64,000 nucleotides of DNA from Calonectria ilicicola (taxonomy: Eukaryota > Ascomycota > Sordariomycetes > Hypocreales > Nectriaceae): NCBI GenBank assembly GCA_020809705.1, contig CP085834.1:2046001-2110000 (forward strand), given 5' to 3'. Shown here piece by piece: positions 52,726 to 64,000 of this stretch; within the stretch, counting starts at the first letter, position 1, and each line of letters opens with the position of its first letter. A model generated the notes under the pieces. The model had not been told where the DNA came from and ran no database searches. It was given only the letters and a program-made list of their open reading frames with translations. The position numbers and the translations under genes are program-made.

Positions 52726-52984
52726 AACTTTAAAGTAATTATAATTAAATTATTTTATTATAATAGTATAAAGAAGAAGCTTTATAAGATTAAAACTAAT
52801 AGTAATAATAATAATAAAAATAGAGAGCTAACTTTATATTTATTTTAAATTAAAACTATAATAGCCTTAGTTAAATAAGATTATAAAAGACTATATAAAC
52901 ACCTATAATCACTTATAGTTAATACTATAATAACTGTAATTAAATAAAGTTATAAAAGATTATAAAAACCTTTCCCTACTAGGG

Positions 52985-54450
52985 AAAGTTAGTATTAAAG
53001 TAGTATATTATAAAATATATTAAATTCCTTTCCTAATAGAATATATAAGACTTTTATCTTAATATTCCTCCTAAATTCTAATTTCTTTAAAATAGTATAT
53101 TTAGCTTTTTAATTAGTCTAGGCTTTTAGCTAACCTTATTAATTTTAGCTATAATAAAGAGTAGTTTATTGAGCTATTAGTAGTTCTTTTAGAGTTTTTT
53201 AAGGAACTTAGTTTTTTAATAGTATAATTAAATATTTATATTTAATTTTATTAATAAGAATTAAAGCTTCTTTAATTAATTATTAATAAAATTTATTATT
53301 TTTTAAATTATTTTAAAATATATATAAAATTTAATTTTAAAAATTTTATAATTTAATATTATAAATTACATTATTATTTAATAATATAAAAAAAGTAAAT
53401 AATAATATAAATATAATTTATTTTTTTAATAAAATAGTTAAGATTAAAAAAAATATAAAAAAATAAATTAAGTTAAATAATTTAAATTAGAATAAAGAAT
53501 ATATTTTAATATTAGGCTTTATTAGGTTTTTTTATTAAGATATTAGAGATAATATTTTTAGATTATTATGATATTTAATAATTTTTTTTATTTTAAATTT
53601 ATATTTATAAGCTTTTATTTTTATAAATTATAAACTTTAATTTAAAAGAGCTTTAAAATTATAATAATAATAAATATAATTAAATTTAATTATATAATTA
53701 ATCTAATTAAAATATAATTAATTTTATAATAAGATTATTTTTATAAAAATTTAAATAATTATATTTAAAATAATTTTTTTTATTAAATTATAAATTTTAA
53801 TATATATTTTTTATTATTTTTAATATAATATTATTTAAATATTATATTTTTTATAATTAAAATTATTTATTTATTAAAAAATATATTAATAATATTTTTT
53901 ATAAATAATTATTTTTTATATTATATATTAAATATTAATTAAAATTTATTAAAAATAAATTAAATATAAATAATAATATTAATTTTATAATTTATTAAAA
54001 AATAAAATTTATTATATATAAATTTTAAATATTATAATTTTATATTATTAATTTTAATATAAATAATTAAAAATTTATTAAAAAATAATATAAAATTATA
54101 AAAAGTATTATATAAAAGTATAATAAATTTATATTTAAAAAATTAAATTTAATAAAAAGGTTTTTTAATATAAATATTTATAATAATAAATATAAAAATT
54201 AAATAATTAAAATTTAAAAAGAAATAAGATTTATTTATAAAAATTAAGAAAGGTAATAAATAAATTTTATATAAATTTTAAAATTAAAAAAAAAAGGCTA
54301 GATAGTATCTATCTAAGTAATTAAAAGTGCTTTTCTTTTTATTTAATATTTAATAAAAATATAATTATTGATGGTATTTATAAGCTTTATTTAGTATATT
54401 AATCTTGTTAGATAATTAGACTTGTGTATAAGTAAAAGAGAATTATAAAA
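52985..54450 (+). repeat. Repeat R3, copy b (interrupted by R1)
   Basis: Matches 30,128 onward. It keeps the empty site for the R2 insertion of copy a (about 53,541-53,554) and is itself split at 53,615/54,375. Confidence 0.58.
53616..54374 (+). mobile_element. R1 element, full copy inside R3
   Basis: 759 bp between 14-bp direct repeats TATTTATAAGCTTT (53602-53615 and 54375-54388). The empty site is at about 31,755-31,775 in R3 copy a. Confidence 0.7.
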
Positions 54451-55711
54451 ACCTTAACTAATTAATTAAGTATTTTATATAAATAAAGGAATTAATAAAG
54501 CTATTATAGATAATAAATTTAATATTATATATATTAATATAAGAAAAAAGCTAATTAAAATCTAAATTTATAGCTTTATTAAAAGAAATGATTATAATAC
54601 TAAGAAAATCTCATAAATTATCTAATTAAACTAAGATTAATATATTAATAAGCTATAATATCTTTTTACTTAAAATATATAATATAATTAAACATAAAAA
54701 TAAGTAAATATTTAATATATAATTAATATATAAGATTAAAGGTAAAAGAACTATATTATTATATAAAAAATTAAGGCTAATTATTTACAAATATAATAAT
54801 AATAATAAATAATAAATTTTAATATAATAATTAATAATTAATTATTATAATTATACTATTACTAATAAAAATAGATATTTTTTTATAATTAAAGGATATT
54901 ATATAAGTATATATATAATTAAATATAAAATTAAATAAAATTATATTTATATATCTTTTTAAGAAAATAAAAGACTACTTTTCTAAAAATATAATTATAA
55001 AAATTATTAAATTATTTTATAATATTATAAAAACTAGAATATATGAATAAATGTACTTTAATTACTATTATAATAATCTTTAAATAATTATATTAAATTA
55101 TAATTTATATTTACTTATTATAAAGATAAAAAAAATTTTAATATTATAAGAATATAAATTAATAATATATTTAATTTTATTAATTAATAATTTTTTAATT
55201 TAAAGAAAAATAAATTAAAGAAAATAAAGTTTATTATTAAATTAAAATAAACCTTAATATTAAAATAACCTCTTTTATTTAATAATTACAAACTAATATA
55301 TAATACTAATAACTACCTTAGCTTTAATTAAAAAGAATAAATAAAAAAACTTAAGCTTATTAATTTAAAATTAGAAACTATTAAATAGAAATATATTTAG
55401 TAATAAGCTTAAAAAGTATATATTATAATAATTTAATAATTAAAGATATTATTTAATTTATTAATTATAATATAATATTAAGAATTATTTAATAAAAACT
55501 TTAAATAATTAAATAAGTAATTATAATAATAAATTAATAATTAAAATTAAAAATTAAAATATATTTTAATTAATTATAAACTAATTATATTTTTTATAAA
55601 TTTATAATTATTTATATAAACTTACTTTCTTTTTATAAATATCTTATTAAATTAAAAATAATAAAAGAAAAATATTTTATAATTAATATTATAATTTTAT
55701 AATAATTATAT

Positions 55712-55800
55712 AAAATATATAAAATATATAAAATATATAAAATATATAAAATATATAAAATATATAAAATATATAAAATATATAAAATATATAAAATATA
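55712..55800. repeat. 9-bp tandem repeat
   Basis: About ten near-perfect units of AAAATATAT. Confidence 0.88.
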
Positions 55801-55845
55801 ATAAAATAATAATAATAATAATCCTACTAATATTATAATAAGAAT

Positions 55846-56622
55846 ATCACTAATTATATCCTATTAGTTATTTAATTGAACTATTATTTATATTTCCTAT
55901 TTTAATATATAGCCTTTCCTACCCTTTTCCCTCTATTATTCTATATTGATAATTATTTAATTTAATATATTAATCTATTTATATCCTTTATTATTTATTT
56001 CTTTTAAAAATATTTCTTACTTATTATTTAAAAAAAAACTTTTATTTTTAAATATTTTAAAATATCTTAATATTAAATTTATTATTTATTATTATTTTTA
56101 AATAAAGATTCTATTCTTTTTTATGAAATTTATTATTTTAAAAAAAAGCTTATATTTTTAAAAAATAAAATAAAATTTAATTTTATTATTTATTTTATTT
56201 ATTTAATATATTTTTTTTATTTTCTTTTAAACTATTTAAAAATATCTTTAATTAAATTAAATTAATTAATTAATATATTTAATTATAAATTTAGATTTTA
56301 AAAGATTATTATTAATATAAATAATATATTATTTATAGGTAGATATTTTAATTATATATATATATATTTAAAAGTATATATTCAAAGGTTTTTTTAGTAT
56401 ATATTTAAGAGAGGTTTATTTAAGCAAAATTTTTTCTTTTATTATATATAATTTTTAATTATTAAGATTTTTTTATTTTATATTATTTTTAAATTTTAGA
56501 ATTAATATAAAAGTAATTATATTAATAGATTTAAAAGTTTATTATAAGGTGTACTTTTAGGTCTTATGATCTTGTTAGTGTCTTTCTTTTTAAAAGAAAG
56601 AAAATAACTATATAAAAGATAT
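55846..56622 (+). repeat. Near-complete R2 copy
   Basis: Runs from CACTAATTATATCCTATTAG to GAAAGAAAATAACTATATAA; flanking direct repeats are not evident. Confidence 0.55.
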
Positions 56623-56833
56623 AAATTAATAATTAAAAATCAAAGTTTTTAATTCTTAATTCTACTTTTAATAATATATTTTTTATTAAATTTATATTTT
56701 TTAAATATAATAATAATAATATAATTAAAAAATCTATATTAAATATTTAAAAAATAAAAATCTATAATTTTAAATATTATAAAAAAATCTAGATTTTAAT
56801 ATTATAAATAATATCAATATTATATAATTAAAT

Positions 56834-57930
56834 AACACTGCTTATATCCTGTCATACTAATTGTATCCTATTAGTTGTTTAATTAAACTATTGTTTGCAT
56901 TCTTTATTCTATTCTTTCCTTCCTTTTCCTTCTATAAGTTGCCTAATAAATATAAAAAACAACCTTTATATATTATTATATCTATTATAAAATTATTTAA
57001 TATATCTATCTATTTATAACTTTTATTATTTATTTTTTTTAAAAACCTTTTTCATTTATTTAAAAAAAGTTTTTTATTTTTAAAATTAATATTTTAAAAT
57101 ATTTAAAAATTAATTTTATTATTTATTATTATTTTTAAATAAAAAAATATATTAAATAAATAATATAAATAATAAAAATTTTTTTATATTTTTAAAAAAT
57201 AAAATAACTTTTAATTTTATTATTTATATTATTTATTTAATATATTTTATTATTTTTTTTTAAAATATTTAAAAATATTTTTAATTAATTAAATTAAATT
57301 AAATTTTATTAATTTAAATTAATTAATTAATATATTTAATTATAAATTTATTTTTTAAAATATTATTATTAATATAAATAATATCTTATTTATAAATAAA
57401 TATTTTAATTATATATATATATATTTAAAAAAGATTTATTTAAATATATATTATTATATTTCTAACTAAAAATTCTTCATTTTATTATACAAGGATTCTC
57501 TAAATAAATAATATAAATAATAAAATTAAATTTTATTTTATTTTTTAAAAATATAAACTTTTTTTTAAAATAATAAATCTTATAAAAAAGAATAAAATTT
57601 TTATTTAAAAATAATAATAAATAATAAAATTAATATTAAAATATTTTAAATTATTTAAAAATAAAAGATTTTTTTAAATAATAAGTAAAAAAGATTTCTA
57701 AAGAAAATAAATAATAAAAAATATAAATAAATTAATATATTAAATTAAATAATTATAAATATAAAATAATAGAAGGAAAGAGATAGAAAAGATTATTTTT
57801 AAATAAATATTATATTAAAATAGGAAATATAAATAATAATTTAATTAAATAATTAATAGAATATAGTTAATATAATAGGATATAAGTAATATAATAGGAT
57901 ATAAGTAATATAATAGGATATAAGTAATAA
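56834..57930. repeat. Inverted pair of R2 fragments
   Basis: A forward R2 fragment begins CACTGCTTATATCCTGTC at 56,837. A reverse one ends in three 19-bp units of TATAATAGGATATAAGTAA (57,870-57,928). Together they form an imperfect inverted repeat. Confidence 0.5.
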
Positions 57931-57934
57931 TAAG

Positions 57935-58755
57935 ATTAAATATATTTTTATATTTATATATTAATTTATTTAAAAAATTTATTAAAAAAAATAAATTATT
58001 TTTTATTTAATTTATAAACTTTTTATTTTTATTTTTATTCTTTTATTTATTAAATTAAATAAAATATATTAAAGTTCTTTATTATAATATATTTATTTAA
58101 TATTAATTATTTAAAAAGAATATTAAATATATTATTATTTAATTTATAATATATATTTATAATTATTATATTATTAAAATTAATTCAAATAATTTTTTAT
58201 ATTTTATATAATTATAATTAATAATAAATATAAATTAATTTTTTTTATATAAATTATTATTTTTAATTTAAAATTTTTTTTAATTTATAATTAAAAATAT
58301 ATATTAAAAATAAAAAATATTTTTATTTTATTAATATTATTTATAATTTTTAAAATAAAATTATATTATATTTTATTATATTTATAAAAATTAATATTAT
58401 ATTATATTAATATTTATTATTTTATATATTTATTTAAAATATATAAATTAAATTAATTTTTTATTATTTTTATTTTTATTATTATTTTATTATTATATTA
58501 ATATAATAATATTATTTTTATTTTTATTTTATTTATTTACTTTTTTTAAAAAAAAAATTAAATATAAAAACTTTTAAAATAATAAAATTTTAAATATAAG
58601 ATTTATAAAAGATTAAATATTAAAAAAGTAAAAAGCTTAAAGGTTAAAAAAGATTCAATTATTAATTATAAGTTCTTTTAATTAAAGAGTCTTTTATTTA
58701 TTTATTATATTTTATATTCTTTAACTTTTATAAGTTTTTTAAGCTTTTTATCTTT
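57935..58755 (+). repeat. R4 fragment
   Basis: Matches 47,157-47,750, but carries a segment that is also present in the copy at about 25,000-25,200 and absent from copy 2. Confidence 0.45.
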
Positions 58756-59140
58756 TATATATTTATTTTTTCCTCTTAGGAAAGAAAGATACTAACAAGG
58801 TTATAAGACCTAAAGGCACACCTTATAATAGACTTTTATATTAATTAGTATAATTGCCCTTATACTAACTTTAAAGCTTAAAGGTAATATAAGATAAAAA
58901 AAACCTTAATAGTTAGAAATTATATATAATAAAAGGAAGAATTTTCTATTAGCTAGAAATATAGTAATATATATTTAAATAAATCTTTTTTAAATATATA
59001 TTAAAAAAAAACTCTTAAATATATATTTTGAAATATATATATATATATAGTTAACATATTTATTTATACTAGTAATAACTCTTTAAAAATTGAATTTATA
59101 GTTTAATATATTTATTAAGAGATTCAAACTAATAATATTA
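58755..59140 (-). repeat. Truncated R2 copy
   Basis: Distal half of R2 in reverse; the least mutated example of this part (TCCTCTTAGGAAAGAAAG). Confidence 0.5.
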
Positions 59141-60268
59141 ATTTAAAAGTAATACTATATGTACACTATCATATTACTATTCGCACACTAAAATCTAATC
59201 TACTATAATTTAGTTAACCCACTCGGGGTTCAATTCGTATTTATTGTTTATATACTATATCATATAACCATATTATTTCCCTTAGCTTGAAAATCCTATA
59301 ACACTTTAATCTAGTTATAATTAAAGCTTCTTATAACCTTTATTTATATAGTTATTATTAATAGCTTCTTTTATTATAAATAGCTTAGTGAAGCCTTCTA
59401 TTAATATAGATCTTAATCTTAATACTATTATTATACTTTTATTATTTTTAAAGATATATAATTTATTTAATAATATATATACCTTTTTTAAGACTTTTAT
59501 TATAAAAATAATATTACTTTTATTAAAAAGTTAAATAATTATTAAAAGGAAATTGATAGGTAAATTATTTATATTATTATTATTTTTATATATAATTATA
59601 AAGATGATTATTAATTTAAAAGTACTAAGATTTAATATTTAATTACTTAAAAAATTAATTATTTTATTAAGATTATTATTAAAATAATATTAAAGTTAAA
59701 TTAAAAGTAAATTTATAAAGTATTTAATTATTATAATTATAAGGCTTCTTTAAATCTTTTTATGTATATTATTTATTATTATTAAATAAATATCTAAAAG
59801 TAACTTTAATAAATCTCAATTAAATATCTTACCTTACTTACTTATAAAATAAGTAAAATCTTTTAAAATTATATTTTAATTAAATCTTATTTTATTTAAA
59901 AAAAATATTTATAATAATTATTAAGGCTTATAAAAGAAAAGTTTAAATAATTTAATTATAATCTAAGTATAAATTAAGTAATTATAATAGTAAAATCTTA
60001 AATATATTATTAAATATAATTTTAATAATTATATCAAATTAATCTTTTAAATTTATTTTTAATATCAGAAGATATAGAAGATATTTCCTAAAATTCTTAA
60101 TTTTAATAATATTTATAAGATAAATAGATTTAAAATATACTTTCTTTAAATTATAAATATTTTTAATTAAAAATTAATTATAAATTTTACCTTTAATCTT
60201 ATTTATACTAAGAAAAAAGAAGGATTTTAATAACTTTTTAAATAATTTAATAACTTTTAGCTATTTTT

Positions 60269-63200
60269 TATAAAGGGCTGGTCCTAGGTTTATTCAACCT
60301 AAAGGGTGCTCTATATTAGTCTATCTAAAGCTAAGGAGGAAGAAGAAGAAGATAATTAGAAGAATGTATTCTTTTAATTATATATATTTTAATATACTTT
60401 TATTATTAATATAATTATAAAGTTTAATTTAGGTAAATATAGTATAATTATAATTTTTTATTAAATTTTAGTTTATAATATTATTATTTTTTTCTTTTAA
60501 ATAGTGATTTTATTGTTTTAATGTTATATACTTGCTTATTAGGTTATTTAATTTTATAATTGGTTTATAAATAGCTTTATATATATTTAGAGCTTTTAGC
60601 TTTATTAAGAATTTTATTAATTATTAAATAGATTCTTTATAATTATATTATTAAATAAAAGCTTTTTAGATTTTACTTTATTTTTATTACTTTTATTTAA
60701 TATATAGAATTTTTTTAATTATTTACTTATTTTTATTATTTATTTAAATTAATAAAGATTAAAAGTTATTTTATTATTATTTTAATAAAAGATTTTATTA
60801 TACTCTTTTTAAAAGATTAATATAAAATTATAAATATATTACCTTAGATATATTAATCTTTATTATATATATATTTATTACCTTTATTATAATATATTAT
60901 TAATATAGTTAATCTAGCTTCTTATAAGATCTAAGGGACTTATAATTAATTAAATTAATTTAAACTTTATCTTTAACCTTAAATCTCTTTATTAATATTT
61001 ACTTTTTATTTATTATTTATTTATAATATTATTATATTATAATTATTATAACTTATATAAATTTTATAATATTTTAAATCTTTTATAGTAAATTCTTAGC
61101 CTAAATTTTATTATTATTTAATAATAACTTTATAATAATCTTTTAGATTTTAAAAAACTTTATATAATATTTATATTTTTAAAAAAAAAAATTATTTTTA
61201 TAATTAAATTTTTTAATTATTTAATATTAATTATATTATTAGAAAATAATAATCTTAATCTTTTTATAAATAATAAATATATATTAATAAATATATTTAA
61301 ATTTTCTAATTTATTTATTTTAATTTCTTATTAATTTATAAATAATATATTATATTAAATTACTATATAATACTAACTAGCTTATAGAAAGTTTACTAGA
61401 ATCTATTAATCTAATTACTCTCTTAATTATAAATAATAAATTAAAGTATTTTATATAATTTATAATAATAATTAAAAAACTATTTTATATAAGCTTTTAC
61501 TACTATTATAAATATAATTTTAAATATAATAACTTATATAAATTAATTAATTATTATTTATAAATATTAAGATTTATTCTTACTTATTAAAAGAAGATCT
61601 ATTATAAAATCTATAATTAGATTATTTTATAGTTATTTTAGAACTAATAAAGGCTTTAATAGCTCTCTCTTTAATTATTATTAAATATAATTTTTTTTAT
61701 AAATTTAATAATTAATAATAAATTAATAAATTAATTATAATAATTTTAATTAAAAGAATTATTTTAATATTAAAATTATTATATTATTATAATTTAAATA
61801 ATCTTTAATAATAATATTATATTTTATTTATATAATATAAATATATAATATCTTTATATTAATCTTATTATTAAATATTTATAATTAATTTTAAAAGATT
61901 AATTAATTTTTAATATTTAAAATATATTTTAAAATTTAAATCTTTAAATTTAATTTAAATAATAGATTTTATTTTTATTATTATATTATAATATATATAC
62001 TTATATAAATCTTATTTATAATAATAATTTAATTTTATAAATTTTATAATTTTAAATAATTAAAGAAAATTATTATTTATAATATCTTTATTTAAATTAC
62101 TTAAAGAATAATTTACTTTAATATAATTACTTTATTTTATAAAATAATTAATTAAAAGATTAATTATAAATAATAGCCTTACTTTTTAAGGTTTTTAATC
62201 TTCTTAAATATATCTTATTTTTTATAATTTAATATATTTAATATTATTATTTTATTATTAGATTAATATTTAAATTAGAAATTATATTTTAATAATTATT
62301 TTATTTAATAATTTTATTATTTTATAAAATATTAATATTTTATAAAGTATATTAGGTTCTTATAATCTATAATAATAATAAATAAATTATAATTATATAA
62401 TTTTATTTTTTAAATATTTAAATAATATATAATTATTAATATCTTTTTATTATAAATTAAATAGTTATATTTTACTAGGCTTAGTTATTATAAGTAAAAG
62501 GTAACTAACTAATAGTAGCCTTATTTATCTTCTTAAATTAGAACTTCTTTTAATATATTATTTAAATAATTAATTTTAAAAAATATTAATTTATTTAGAT
62601 TTTATTATTATAATATAAGAGCTTTATAAAACCTATATTTAAATTCCTAGAAAACTACTTTCTTACTAAATCTTTATTTAAAAATAATCTCTTTTTAAAT
62701 TAATATTATTAAAAGAATTAATATTTTTATAAAATTTAAAATAAAGATTTAATAATAATTTATAAAATTTAAAAAACTTTATATATTTTTTATTATTTAA
62801 AGTACTTTTTATTTATAAATTATTTATTATTTTTCTAAATTATAAAATACTTTTTTTTAATTTATATAATAAATCTTAAATATTTTATCTTTTAAATTAT
62901 AAACTTATATTTTTTTAAATTTAAATATAATTTAATAATAATTAAAATATAAAATATCTTTTATATTTTTATTAAATAATCTTTTTTAAATTAGTAAAAT
63001 AAATTAATATATTATTTAAATAAATTATAATAAAATTATTTAAAAAGTCTTATAATATTTTATTTATATATCTTTAGAATATAATAAGTATATTACTTAA
63101 ATTAAATAAATATATTAGCCACTTATATAATTTAAACTAGATCTAGAAGGCAATTTTGACCTTATATTCTTTAGTTATTTAGATCTTATAAAAGGTAATA

Positions 63201-64000
63201 ATTATATTTAACTTAATAAATTATTTAATTTTAAATAAATTTTATAATATTTTTATAATTAAAAGAAAAAGATATTAATTTTATTATATAATAATATTAA
63301 ATATATAATAATTATAATAAAAGTATAATCCTTTTTTAAGCTTTTTAATAAATAATACTAAGATATTAATAATTAAGCTATTAATTTAAATAAATCTTTT
63401 ATTTAATAGATTTTTAAAAGTTTTTTTAAAGATTAATAATTCCTTTTTAAATATATTATATAAAGATTTTTAAAAAAATAATAATTTATTTTTAAATTTA
63501 TTTTATTATAAATTAATTTTATAATTAATATTTAATTAATATAATAATAATTTAATTACTTTTATTATTAAAAATAATTTTTTAAATTTATTAAATAATA
63601 TAATTAAAATCTATTTTTTTAAATCTTTCTTAATCTTTTATTAAAGAACTTTTTTAATATTTTTTAAATTAATAGATTATATTAATAATACTATTAGATT
63701 ATATATCCTATATAAGTAATAATATTTAACTATAAAGATTATAATTATAATATAATAAGCTACTTATATCTAATAAACCTTTAAGATTTCTTCTTTATTA
63801 ATAAGCTATAACTTAATTCTAATTACTTTATAAATAATATACTTTTTTATTATATTATAAATAATTTTATTTACCTTTAATTAAGGCTTACCTAGGAATA
63901 AATCTTCTTCTAAGCCTTTTATAATATAAATATATAATCTTTATTTATAATCTTTTATTTTAAAGATTAATACTATAACCTTAAAAGTATAAATCCTTTT
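60269..64000 (-). mobile_element. Ty3/gypsy-type LTR retrotransposon, copy 3 (truncated by window edge)
   Basis: Reverse orientation. Its 3' LTR is 60269-60480 (212 bp), with the outer end preserved (AAGGGCTGGTCCT is the complement of the terminus of the other copies). Integrase, RNase H and reverse-transcriptase remnants follow in the expected reverse order, the last at about 63,000-63,250. The 5' part lies beyond the window. Confidence 0.85.

Larger units (their letters stand above)
17100..64000. other. AT-rich, RIP-degraded repeat block (gene desert)
   Basis: From about 17,100 to the window end the sequence is dominated by A and T. TpA-rich runs are everywhere and stop codons crowd all six frames. 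The only open frame of notable length lies over the un-mutated solo LTR at 28.5 kb. Related copies differ overwhelmingly by C-to-T or G-to-A transitions, the signature of repeat-induced point mutation. The block is built of nested transposon copies, listed separately. Islands of more normal composition are at about 22.5-23.3, 28.4-28.8, 47.58-47.75, 56.83-56.95 and 59.15-59.34 kb and at the outer edges of the LTR elements. Confidence 0.92.

Noticed and set aside
59217..59240. tRNA T-arm-like GGGGTTCAATTCG
   Set aside because: No matching stem, acceptor or D arm could be folded around it.
17421..64000. CRISPR-like spacing of short AT repeats
   Set aside because: Eukaryotic context; repeats are simple tandem or dispersed transposon fragments with no regular unique spacers.

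Overview
The window looks like part of a filamentous ascomycete (Pezizomycotina) chromosome. The genes carry short (about 49-66 bp) GT-AG introns, and their families are typical of that group: CFEM/PTH11-like receptor, DUF3425 bZIP, HET-domain protein, PL4 rhamnogalacturonan lyase, fungal tyrosinase. The rest is an extreme AT-rich block with the hallmarks of repeat-induced point mutation (RIP). I cannot name the species.

Bases 1-17,100 are an ordinary gene-bearing segment. In order: the 3' end of a tyrosinase (+), a CFEM seven-helix receptor (-), a 2.1 kb empty stretch, a bZIP/DUF3425 regulator (-) diverging from a short-chain dehydrogenase (+), a small NAD(P)-binding epimerase-like protein (+), a secreted PL4 lyase with a probable frameshift (-), a cysteine-rich single-pass membrane protein (-), a HET-domain protein that lacks its central block (+), and an unrecognised two-exon gene (+) that ends where the desert begins. 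I rebuilt the intron-containing models from splice sites, reading-frame continuity and family motifs. The bZIP, the dehydrogenase and the epimerase-like gene could be a small metabolic group, but nothing proves it.

Bases 17,100-64,000 hold no convincing intact gene. The sequence is almost pure A/T, stop codons occur in every frame, and related copies differ mainly by C-to-T and G-to-A changes. It is a nest of dead transposable elements. I resolved: two complete copies and one edge-truncated copy of a Ty3/gypsy-type LTR retrotransposon (about 5.3 kb, 210-212 bp LTRs, perfect 5-bp target duplications for both complete copies); two about 1.86 kb TIR elements with TA duplications, one sitting inside an LTR copy; a 186-bp solo LTR that escaped RIP; and two non-coding families, R1 (about 0.76 kb) and R2 (about 0.85 kb), flanked by unusually long 13-15 bp direct repeats. 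Other copies of the host repeats preserve the empty sites for several of these insertions. A degraded multi-helix membrane-protein ORF at 22.8-23.3 kb does not look like transposon sequence.

Most of 25.9-28.3, 31.9-33.0, 35.5-36.1, 54.5-55.7 and 59.3-60.2 kb is heavily mutated repeat debris that I could not classify.
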